NCBI GenBank assembly: GCA_028281665.1
Contig: JANQJK010000023.1
Location: 1-64,000, forward strand
DNA: 64,000 nt
Direction of reading: 5' to 3'
Source of the DNA: Hyphococcus sp.
GTDB lineage: Bacteria; Pseudomonadota; Alphaproteobacteria; Caulobacterales; Parvularculaceae
Positions 33,788 through 41,191 of the stretch are shown here, in pieces (within the stretch, counting starts at the first letter, position 1; each line of letters opens with the position of its first letter). The position numbers and the translations under genes were made by a program. Below the pieces are notes generated by a model. That model made no database searches, was not told the DNA's origin, and saw only the letters and a list, made by a program, of their open reading frames with translations.

Positions 33788-34687
33788 ATGCCGCTGCCCC
33801 CGCTCAATGCGATTCGCGCCTTCGAAGTCGCCGCGCGCCACCTGAATTTTTCGCGGGCCGCCGAGGAGCTTGGCGTAACCCAGGGCGCGATCAGCAAGCA
33901 GGTCATTCTGCTTGAGGATCATATCGGCGCAAAGCTGTTCGAACGCCTGCCGGGCGGTCTTTCCCTGACCCAGGAAGGGCACGCGATTCGAGATGCGTTA
34001 ACGCCGGCCTTCGCATTGCTGGAGGACGCATTCGGGCGCTACCACCGAAGGCCGCCGCGATCGAATGTCTGCCGTATTTCGACGCTCGCGTCGTTTGCAT
34101 CGCAGTTTCTGGCGCCGCGGCTCGATGCGTTTGAAAAAGAGAATCCGGATATTGCGCTGGAGATTTTGACGTCGGACCGCATTGTCGACCTCTCCCGAGA
34201 AGAGGTGGATTTCAGCGTTCGCTACGGCCGCGGCGGCAAGGAGGGCGTCATTGAGCGCCCGCTTTCGAAAGGGCTGCTGGCGCCGGTCGCCTCAACAGCG
34301 CTGATGCGCGACCATGAAGGAAAAGAGCCGGCCGCCTTTCTCTCTTCAGTGCGGCGGATCCAGACCTTTTCCAGCAATGAATGGGCGGCATGGTCGACGG
34401 CCGCCAGCGTAGACCTCGGCGGCGCGTCATCCACATTCATCATGGAGGACTTTCTGGTCGCGATCGAGGCGGTGCGGGCAGGCGAAGGCGTTGCGCTGCT
34501 TCCGGAACTGCTTGTGCGCCGTTCGATTGCCGGCGGTGACATGACGCTCTTTTCAGAAGTCTTCGTCGACTGGAAGTCGACATACTACACCGCCCATGTG
34601 CCGGGCGCCGTAAGGCGACCGCACATAAAACGCGCCTACGACTGGTTGCAGAAGGAGGTTGCAGAAAGCGCACCCTCGCGAGCCTGA
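33788..34687 (+). CDS. LysR-family transcriptional regulator, GcvA-like
   Basis: The 299-residue protein has an N-terminal winged helix-turn-helix (about 5-65, LNAIRAFEVAARHLNFSRAA then GVTQGAISKQVILLEDHIG) and a substrate-binding domain (about 92-290). Beginning PLPPLNAIRAFEVAARH is typical of the GcvA branch. It is divergent from tdh with 106 bases between the start codons, the usual position for a LysR regulator of its neighbour, so control of threonine or glycine metabolism is a reasonable inference. The AT-rich intergenic region is where an operator would lie. Confidence 0.9.
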   Translation: MPLPPLNAIRAFEVAARHLNFSRAAEELGVTQGAISKQVILLEDHIGAKLFERLPGGLSLTQEGHAIRDALTPAFALLEDAFGRYHRRPPRSNVCRISTLASFASQFLAPRLDAFEKENPDIALEILTSDRIVDLSREEVDFSVRYGRGGKEGVIERPLSKGLLAPVASTALMRDHEGKEPAAFLSSVRRIQTFSSNEWAAWSTAASVDLGGASSTFIMEDFLVAIEAVRAGEGVALLPELLVRRSIAGGDMTLFSEVFVDWKSTYYTAHVPGAVRRPHIKRAYDWLQKEVAESAPSRA

Positions 34688-34807
34688 CCCCATGACAATT
34701 TCTCATGGCGGCGTCGCCGGATTCGCGATTCCCCAAACTCCGTTGCGCGGTCATCTTCGTTTCAGACGTCCTCAACAGGACGCCCAAGAAAAGGAGAGAC
34801 TCGCCCC

Positions 34808-35125
34808 ATGTCACAGAAAACAAAAACAGCAACGCTTTTCGCCGCCGCCGCGCTTATGGCGTGCGCTTCACTCACGCAGGCCCATGCAGGCGCTTATGAA
34901 CTGCGCTTTGCCGAAGCGGCGCTTTCGACCGATAGCGGCGTCGAACGACTTTACGGCGAAATCGTCGCTGTCGCTGAGGAGTATTGCGACGATTACTTTC
35001 GCGGCTATCGCATGGTGAGAAACCGCGCGAACCGGGAACGGTGCGTCGACGACGTCATCGTCGATATCGTCAGCGATATCGATCATCCTCGGCTTTACGA
35101 AGAGCACGCCCGGTGGACGAACTGA
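34808..35125 (+). CDS. UrcA-family small exported protein
   Basis: The 105-residue protein has a signal peptide (MSQKTKTATLFAAAALMACA to about AHA) and a mature part with ELRFAEAALSTDSGVERLYGEI followed by paired cysteines (EEYCDDY and NRERCVDDV). This matches the UrcA family, common in Caulobacterales and sphingomonads, of unknown function and probably disulfide-bonded in the periplasm. It lies between the LysR regulator and kbl, whose stop is 52 bases away on the other strand. Confidence 0.75.
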   Translation: MSQKTKTATLFAAAALMACASLTQAHAGAYELRFAEAALSTDSGVERLYGEIVAVAEEYCDDYFRGYRMVRNRANRERCVDDVIVDIVSDIDHPRLYEEHARWTN

Positions 35126-35177
35126 ACAGCTTGCGGCGACGCCGCGCCGATCCGCATTTCGCGCCGGGCCCGCAAGT

Positions 35178-36380
35178 CTAAATGACGCCGACCTTGCGGC
35201 CCGCCGCTTTGAACGCGCTGACGGCCTGGTCTATCTGCTCGTCCGAATGGGCCGCGCACATTTGCGTTCTAATGCGGGCCTGGCCTTTGGGCACGACGGG
35301 GAATGAGAAGGCCGTTACGTAAACCCCTTCGTCCATCATGGCGGCGGCCATCTCGCCCGCCTTGCGCGCATCGGGGATCATCACCGGTATGATCGGATGC
35401 TCGCCGGGAAGGAGGTCAAAACCAGCCGCTGTCATCTGCATCCGGAACCGTTCCGCATTGCGAAAGAGCTGCGCGCGCAGGTCGCCGCCGTTGCGCACCA
35501 GTTCCAGCGTTTTCAGGGTCGCCCCGAGAAGGGCCGGCGTCAGCGCGTTTGAAAAGAGATAGGGGCGGGCGCGATTGCGCAGCAGATGAACCACCCGCTC
35601 CGATGCGCAGATATACCCGCCCATGCCGCCGCCCAGCGCCTTGCCGAGCGTGCCAGTCAGGATGTCGACGCGCTCGGCGACGCCGCAATGAGCGGGCGCG
35701 CCTTTGCCGCCGGGGCCCATGAAGCCGGTTGCATGGCAGTCGTCGACCATGACAAGGGCGCCGAATTCATCCGCAAGCGCACAAATTTTGTCGAGCTTGG
35801 CGATATAGCCGTCCATTGAGAAAACGCCGTCGGTGACGATCAGCTTCGTGCGGGCGTTGTCCGCGTCGGCTTTTTGCAATTGAGCGCGCAGATCATCCAT
35901 GTCGGAATTGGCGAAGCGATAGCGCTTGGCCTTGCACAGGCGCACGCCGTCGATGATCGACGCATGGTTCAGGGCGTCTGAAATGATGGCGTCTTCGGCG
36001 CCGAGGAGCGGTTCAAAGACGCCGCCATTCGCATCGAAGCATGCGGCGAATAAAATCGAATCCTCATAGCCGAGAAAGTCGGCGATCTCGCGCTCGACCC
36101 GGCGGTGCAGGTCTGTTGTGCCGCAGATGAAGCGCACAGACGCCATGCCGAACCCATAATCGTCCATGGTCGCTTTTGCGGCGGCGACAATGTCCGGGTG
36201 ATCGGCAAGGCCAAGGTAATTGTTGGCGCAGAAATTGAGGACCGTAGCGCTGCCGCCCTTGTGGTTGACCTCGATGACCGGCCCTTGGGGCGATGTGATT
36301 TCCCGCTCGATTTTTTCCAGGCCCTGCTCGCGTAGCTCGGCGATTGCGCCATCGATCCGGCGGTAAAACTGCTCGCGCAT
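35178..36380 (-). CDS. kbl: 2-amino-3-ketobutyrate CoA ligase (glycine C-acetyltransferase)
   Basis: The 400-residue PLP enzyme splits 2-amino-3-ketobutyrate with CoA to glycine and acetyl-CoA. It is in the alpha-oxoamine synthase family like hemA at 3949. [50 protein letters not shown] and the PLP lysine in DILTGTLGKALGGGMGGYIC are all present. Kbl works with Tdh to degrade threonine. Here a LysR gene and urcA on the other strand separate the two. Confidence 0.96.
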   Translation of the reverse strand: MREQFYRRIDGAIAELREQGLEKIEREITSPQGPVIEVNHKGGSATVLNFCANNYLGLADHPDIVAAAKATMDDYGFGMASVRFICGTTDLHRRVEREIADFLGYEDSILFAACFDANGGVFEPLLGAEDAIISDALNHASIIDGVRLCKAKRYRFANSDMDDLRAQLQKADADNARTKLIVTDGVFSMDGYIAKLDKICALADEFGALVMVDDCHATGFMGPGGKGAPAHCGVAERVDILTGTLGKALGGGMGGYICASERVVHLLRNRARPYLFSNALTPALLGATLKTLELVRNGGDLRAQLFRNAERFRMQMTAAGFDLLPGEHPIIPVMIPDARKAGEMAAAMMDEGVYVTAFSFPVVPKGQARIRTQMCAAHSDEQIDQAVSAFKAAGRKVGVI

Positions 36381-36758
36381 TTTGCCCTCATTCCCTTCAG
36401 CTTGCGTGACGTCCGACCCTGTGGCGCCGCAGGGTGCGCGCTGTCAATGAGATCGGCCGAGAGACGCGTGAGGAAGGCGACTCATCGCACGGCCCCGCCA
36501 AAATCCACGCGGGGTGATCGGTTTGTTTACAGTTCTGGAGGCGCGGCGAACGGCGGGCACATCTATTCCCGCTATAGGAATATTACCCGATTGCGCTCGC
36601 TTAATGATTGAATTATATCGGATATCGCCAGCGTTCGGGTGCTTATTAATTGAAATTGCAATATTTTTTCATTACTAGATTGTAATAAATGCCGCCCCGT
36701 GATAGTTTGCCCCTGAAAGCGCCCCTGCGTGGCGGCGTTCCCTTCTGGCGGGGTTTCG
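36381..36758 (+). promoter_or_regulatory. AT-rich intergenic region with a candidate promoter for the small pilin
   Basis: The 378 bases hold no convincing gene apart from possible upstream starts of the pilin. The part from 36590 to 36700 is strongly AT-rich for this genome. TTGAAA (36650-36655) and TACTAG (36673-36678) with a 17-base spacer form a plausible promoter directed at the pilin gene. Confidence 0.35.
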
Positions 36759-36908
36759 GTGGCGAAACGTTGGACAAAATCCTGGACGGCGGTGCGGCGA
36801 TTCCTTGCCTATCGCGGCGGGGTTACCCTCATTGAATACGCCGTCATGATTGCGTTGATCGTGATCGGCGTGCGTTTCGCGGTGTCCGCGATCTCGGGCG
36901 GGCAATGA
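36759..36908 (+). CDS. Orphan Flp/Fap-type (class IVb) pilin
   Basis: This 49-residue reading frame starts at GTG 36759 (GGCGGGG upstream; another GTG at 36729 is in frame). A basic leader (VAKRWTKSWTAVRRFLAYRGG) is followed by VTLIEYAVMIALIVIGV, the Flp prepilin core: cleavage after G21 by a TadV-type peptidase, glutamate at +5 (E26) then tyrosine, and a single hydrophobic helix. No tad/cpa assembly genes lie in the window, so it would depend on a remote system. It could also be a non-pilus pseudopilin-like peptide. Confidence 0.7.
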   Translation: MAKRWTKSWTAVRRFLAYRGGVTLIEYAVMIALIVIGVRFAVSAISGGQ

Positions 36909-36920
36909 TTGTCGTTGAAT

Positions 36921-36960
36921 GAGAAACGCCGTCCGCCCCATGGAAGCGGCGAACGGCGTT
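36921..36960 (-). terminator. Terminator hairpin between the pilin and porin genes
   Basis: AACGCCGT (36925-36932) and ACGGCGTT (36953-36960) form the outer stem, with inner CGCC/GGCG pairs. On the minus strand it is followed by TTTCTC, suiting the porin transcript that ends just before it; it may also stop the pilin transcript. Confidence 0.55.
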
Positions 36961-36982
36961 CGAATCAGCGTCGTCAGCTTTG

Positions 36983-37741
36983 TCAGAAGCTGGCGGACAC
37001 GCTGAGGCCCCACCAGAAGCCGCTGCTTTTGGTCGTGCCTGCAATTGAATCGTCGATGAACGATCCGCCGGCGATATCGGAACCGCCGTAACGCACCCCG
37101 GCAGCCACCGACGCGTCATCGGTCAGCGCGTAGCTGAGATCGGCGGTCGCTGCGCCATAAAGGTAGTCGCCGCCGGCATCGTCATCGATGACATAGCCAA
37201 TTGAGCCGCCAACATCGAAGCTGGTTTTCTCCGCCATTGGAAACGAATGAGAGACGCCGCCTTCAATTGTGAATGTATCGAACATGAAGTCCCGATAGAC
37301 ATAAAGCGACGGCGCAAGCGGCGCGTCGAGTGCAAGGCCTGCGTAGAGTTCCACTGTGTTGGCGCCGAGGCCGTCGCCGTCCTCTTCGAAGATGTCGAAA
37401 AAGCCGCTGGCGAGATCCGGGAAGGTGTAATACGTCACCCCGACATCGAAGCTCCAGCCGTCGCCAAGATCGCCGCCGTAGCCTGCGTAAAGATCGAGTT
37501 CTTCGCCTCCCGGCGTTACGACCAGATCATCGTCGCCGACTGGCAGGTTGAACCAGGCGCCGCCGTAAAACCCGCCATAGGAAAGTTCGACCGCCGGCTG
37601 GACGCTCGTTTCCGCAAACTGGACGCCGCGGAAAATGTATCGCGACTCAAATCCCAGCGTTGTTGAGACGCCGATGCCTTCAGCGCTCGCGCCGCTTGAA
37701 ATGCCTGCCAACGCCATTGCCAGCAATGCTGCTTTTTTCAT
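36983..37741 (-). CDS. TorF-family putative porin
   Basis: The 252-residue protein has a signal peptide (MKKAALLAMALAGISSGASA) and a beta-barrel-like body beginning GIGVSTTLGFESRYIFRGVQFA, the start signature of the TorF/gcw_chp porin family, and ending in aromatic F (LSVSASF). It is predicted to sit in the outer membrane. It is divergent from glnK-amtB, and family members are often found next to PII/ammonium-channel genes, so a role in outer-membrane passage of ammonium or small nitrogen compounds is a reasonable inference. GGAG six bases before the ATG supports this start; MEKQ four codons upstream is an alternative. Confidence 0.82.
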   Translation of the reverse strand: MKKAALLAMALAGISSGASAEGIGVSTTLGFESRYIFRGVQFAETSVQPAVELSYGGFYGGAWFNLPVGDDDLVVTPGGEELDLYAGYGGDLGDGWSFDVGVTYYTFPDLASGFFDIFEEDGDGLGANTVELYAGLALDAPLAPSLYVYRDFMFDTFTIEGGVSHSFPMAEKTSFDVGGSIGYVIDDDAGGDYLYGAATADLSYALTDDASVAAGVRYGGSDIAGGSFIDDSIAGTTKSSGFWWGLSVSASF

Positions 37742-38048
37742 TTGTTTCTCCATTTTTTGACCCCTCGCGAATGGCTGCATACGGAGCAACTTCGCTTGTC
37801 ATGGAGGAAAAGCTGACGGAAATTGACGCACTGCACAAGAGGCGATGGATGAAATGACGCAGAATATCGCCATAAAGTCCGAAAAAACTATAAAAAAAGA
37901 TGATTAGTGCATTATATTAGCGATATATGCTATTTATGCCTGCGACGAATTTGCCTTCGCAGCAAAGAATGTTGCGTCGCAATACTTCCTGTAATACGCT
38001 TGCTGCGAATCGCGAGGCTAAAACGCGAAAAGAGAGAGGCAAAAAAAG
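37742..38048. other. Divergent regulatory region between the porin and glnK
   Basis: The 307 bases hold no gene. They are AT-rich from 37860 to 37935 and contain an imperfect palindrome, GCATTATAT and ATATATGC (37909-37930). A sigma-54 (-24/-12) promoter, often seen before glnK, was looked for and not convincingly found. Confidence 0.3.
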
Positions 38049-38387
38049 ATGAAATACATTATTGCCGTCATCAAACCGCAAAAACTTGACGACACGCGCA
38101 ACGCCCTGACAGCTCTTGGCGTCGAGGGGATGACCGTTACCGACGTCAAAGGATTTGGCCGCCAGAAGGGCCACTCCGAAGTTTATCGGGGGGCGGAGTA
38201 TCAGGTCGACTTCATGCCCAAGGTGAAAATTGAAATTGCCGTTGAGGCCTCGCGCGCCGCGGCGGTCGTCGACGCGATCCGGACGGCTGCGAAGACCGAT
38301 CGCATTGGCGACGGAAAGATCTTCGTCCTTAGCCTTGAAGAAGCCGTGCGGGTGCGCACCGGCGAAACCGGCGCGGCAGCGCTTTAA
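38049..38387 (+). CDS. glnK: PII nitrogen regulatory protein GlnK
   Basis: The 112-residue PII protein begins MKYIIAVIKPQKLDDTRNAL. The T-loop carries Y46 and the uridylylation site Y51 (GHSEVYRGAEYQVDFMPK), the B-loop is TAAKTDRIGDGKIFV, and the C-terminal VRVRTGE is the ATP/2-oxoglutarate-binding end. It blocks the AmtB channel when nitrogen is ample and signals to NtrB and GlnE. amtB follows 17 bases downstream, the standard pair. Confidence 0.97.
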   Translation: MKYIIAVIKPQKLDDTRNALTALGVEGMTVTDVKGFGRQKGHSEVYRGAEYQVDFMPKVKIEIAVEASRAAAVVDAIRTAAKTDRIGDGKIFVLSLEEAVRVRTGETGAAAL

Positions 38388-38404
38388 CTGAAATGAGGGA
38401 TAAC

Positions 38405-39715
38405 ATGATTAAGAAAACCGCCCTGGCGGCGGCCTCAATTGCCGCTGTCTTGTCGACTACCGCCCTTGCGCAAGACGCCGCAGCAGCGCCGGCGCCGGCC
38501 TCCGATTCGACGGTATTTGTATTCAACACCCTTCTGTTCCTGATCGCCGGCATGGTCGTCATGTTCATGGCGGCCGGTTTCTGCATGCTGGAAGTGGGCC
38601 TTGTCCGCTCAAAGAATGCGGCGACGATCTGTCTGAAAAACATTGCGCTTTATTCGGTCGCCGGGCTGATGGTTTACCTTATCGGTTACCAGTTGATCTA
38701 CGGCGTAGCGGAAGGCGGGTTTATCGCGCCGCTCGATTTCTTTTGGAGCGCTGACGATTCCGATCCGACAGGAACCGGTTACTCCGCGAGTTCGGATTGG
38801 TACTTCCAGATGGTTTTTGTCGCCACGGCGGCGTCGATTGTTTCAGGGACGCTCGCAGAGCGCATCAAACTCTTTCCGTTCCTGATCTTCGTGGCGGTCC
38901 TTACCGGGATCATTTATCCGATCCAGGCGAGCTGGGTCTGGGGCGCCGGTTGGCTCGACGCCAATTTTGACGACTTCGCCGGCTCCACGCTCGTCCACTC
39001 CACCGGCGGCTGGGCGGCCCTTGCGGGCGCCATCGTGCTCGGATCGCGGAGCGGCAAATATGACGAAGGCAAAGTGCATCCGATGCCGGGTTCGTCGCTG
39101 CCGCTGGCGACGCTCGGGACATTCATTCTCTGGCTCGGCTGGTTCGGCTTTAACGGCGGCTCGCAGCTAGCCCTTGGCACAATTGAAGACGCCGCATCCG
39201 TTGCGAACATCTTCGTCAACACCAACATGGCCGCGTGCGGCGGCGTCGTCACGGCGCTGGTTCTGACGCAGGTTCTCTACAAGAAAGTCGACCTGACAAT
39301 CGTGCTTAACGGCGCCATCGGCGGGCTTGTCTCGATCACCGCCGAGCCGCTGGCGCCGGCTATCTGGCAGGCCATTCTCATCGGTTCTGTCGGCGGCGTC
39401 ATTGTGACGCTGGCGGTGCCGCTGCTCGACAAGCTGAAGATTGACGACGTCGTCGGCGCCATTCCGGCCCACTTGTTCTGCGGCATCTGGGGCACGCTCA
39501 TCGTGCCGCTGACCAATAAAAGCGAGGGGATCAGCTACATTAACCAGCTTATCGGCATTGTCGCCATTGGCGCATTTGTCTTTGTCATCAGCCTCGCGGT
39601 CTGGTACGCGCTTAAATTCACGCTCGGCGTGCGAGCGTCGGCCGATCAGGAACGTGTCGGTCTGGACAAATCCGAGCTGGGATTGGAAGCTTATCCGGAG
39701 TTCTCGCCGGGATAG
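38405..39715 (+). CDS. amtB: Ammonium channel AmtB
   Basis: The 436-residue membrane protein has a signal peptide (MIKKTALAAASIAAVLSTTALA) and eleven membrane helices. GFCMLEVGLVRSKNA, the DFAGSTLVHSTGGWAALAGA segment with the first pore histidine, WLGWFGFNGGS and AIPAHLFCGIWGTL with the second pore histidine are typical. It conducts ammonia across the inner membrane and is gated by GlnK. GAGGG seven bases upstream fixes the start at 38405. gltD starts 32 bases after the stop, suggesting one nitrogen-assimilation transcript. Confidence 0.97.
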   Translation: MIKKTALAAASIAAVLSTTALAQDAAAAPAPASDSTVFVFNTLLFLIAGMVVMFMAAGFCMLEVGLVRSKNAATICLKNIALYSVAGLMVYLIGYQLIYGVAEGGFIAPLDFFWSADDSDPTGTGYSASSDWYFQMVFVATAASIVSGTLAERIKLFPFLIFVAVLTGIIYPIQASWVWGAGWLDANFDDFAGSTLVHSTGGWAALAGAIVLGSRSGKYDEGKVHPMPGSSLPLATLGTFILWLGWFGFNGGSQLALGTIEDAASVANIFVNTNMAACGGVVTALVLTQVLYKKVDLTIVLNGAIGGLVSITAEPLAPAIWQAILIGSVGGVIVTLAVPLLDKLKIDDVVGAIPAHLFCGIWGTLIVPLTNKSEGISYINQLIGIVAIGAFVFVISLAVWYALKFTLGVRASADQERVGLDKSELGLEAYPEFSPG

Positions 39716-39747
39716 GCATTTAGGGAGAGTTCCCGATTACGGAACGC

Positions 39748-41178
39748 ATGTTGAAATTCACCTCGCTTGATCGCGAGACGCCTCCAAAACGAGATCCCGG
39801 CGCCCGGCGCCGGGATTTCGACGAAATATACAAGGCGTTTGCAGAAGATCATGCAGCGGCCCAGGCGGCCCGCTGTTCGCAATGCGGCGTGCCGTTCTGT
39901 ACCAATCACTGCCCGCTCGGGAACGATATTCCCGACTGGCTGAAACTTGTGGCGGAAGATCGCCTCGAAGAAGCCTATGCGGTTTCTTCCGCAACCAACA
40001 ACATGCCGGAGGTGTGCGGGCGCATCTGTCCGCAGGACCGGTTGTGCGAGGGCGCTTGCGTTATCGAACAGTCCGGACACGGAACGGTGACCATCGGCGC
40101 CGTCGAGCAGTACATCACCGAGACGGCCTGGGAAAACGGATGGATCAAACCGGTCGTTCCGTCCCATGAGCGCCCGCAGTCGGTGGGCATCATCGGGGCG
40201 GGCCCCGCCGGCCTGGCTGCCGCCGAAGAATTGCGCCGCGAAGGAGTGCAGGTCACTGTCTATGAGCGGTATGACCGGATCGGCGGTTTGCTGATTTACG
40301 GCATACCGAACTTCAAGCTTGAAAAACACGTGGTCGCCCGCCGCGCCGAGCATCTTCGTAAGAGCGGCGTTAAGTTCGTCGAAAATTTTGAAGTCGGCCG
40401 CGATGCGTCGCTGGCTGAGCTACGGGCCGATCATAACGCCGTGCTTATTGCAACGGGCGTTTACAAGGCGCGCGATCTGATTTGCCCTGGCGTCGGCAAT
40501 GAGGGCGTTGTCGCTGCGCTGGACTATCTGACGGCGTCCAACCGTAAAGGTCTCGGCGACGATGTTGCCTCGTTTGATTCCGGCGCGCTCAATGCGGAAG
40601 GCAAACGCGTCGTCGTGATCGGCGGCGGCGACACGGCCATGGATTGCGTGCGCACCGCCGCGCGCCAGGGCGCGAAGTCGGTAACCTGCCTTTATCGCCG
40701 TGACCGGAAAAATATGCCCGGCTCCGCCAGAGAAGTCGCGAACGCTGAAGAAGAGGGCGTTGTCTTTGAATGGCTTGCCGCGCCAAAGGCGGTTTCCGGC
40801 GACGCGGCGAAGGCGAATGGCGTGCGTGCGGCGCGCATGGAGCTTGGCGAGCCCGACGAAAGCGGTCGGCGCGCGCCGGTTGAAGTGGCCGGCGCCGACT
40901 TCGACCTCGAAGCGGATCTTGTCATCAAGGCGCTCGGGTTTGAGCCGGAAGACCTGCCGACGCTGTTCGGCGAGCCGGACCTCGCCGTTACCGCGCGCGG
41001 CACGGTCAAGGTCAACCCGTTGACCCTTGAAACCAAAGCGCCCGGCGTTTACGCCGCCGGCGATATTGTCCGCGGCGCATCGCTTGTTGTGTGGGCAATA
41101 CGCGACGGACGCGTCGCCGCCGAGGCGATCATAAAACAACTGAATGCCGCCAGCACCCGGCCGATTGCGGCTGAATAA
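39748..41178 (+). CDS. gltD: Glutamate synthase (NADPH), small subunit
   Basis: The 476-residue flavoprotein passes electrons from NADPH to the large subunit. The N-terminal region has two cysteine clusters, CSQCGVPFCTNHCPLGNDIP and CGRICPQDRLCEGACV, for 4Fe-4S centres. Two dinucleotide folds follow: GIIGAGPAGLAAAEELRREG for FAD and VVIGGGDTAMDCVRTAARQG for NADPH. The C-terminus has PGVYAAGDIVRGASLVVWAI. It precedes gltB by 13 bases, the reverse of the E. coli gltBD order. Confidence 0.96.
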   Translation: MLKFTSLDRETPPKRDPGARRRDFDEIYKAFAEDHAAAQAARCSQCGVPFCTNHCPLGNDIPDWLKLVAEDRLEEAYAVSSATNNMPEVCGRICPQDRLCEGACVIEQSGHGTVTIGAVEQYITETAWENGWIKPVVPSHERPQSVGIIGAGPAGLAAAEELRREGVQVTVYERYDRIGGLLIYGIPNFKLEKHVVARRAEHLRKSGVKFVENFEVGRDASLAELRADHNAVLIATGVYKARDLICPGVGNEGVVAALDYLTASNRKGLGDDVASFDSGALNAEGKRVVVIGGGDTAMDCVRTAARQGAKSVTCLYRRDRKNMPGSAREVANAEEEGVVFEWLAAPKAVSGDAAKANGVRAARMELGEPDESGRRAPVEVAGADFDLEADLVIKALGFEPEDLPTLFGEPDLAVTARGTVKVNPLTLETKAPGVYAAGDIVRGASLVVWAIRDGRVAAEAIIKQLNAASTRPIAAE

Positions 41179-41191
41179 GAAGACCGAGCCA

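Noticed and set aside
37742-38048. Sigma-54 promoter before glnK
   Set aside because: No TGGCAC-N5-TTGC-like sequence with correct spacing could be found.
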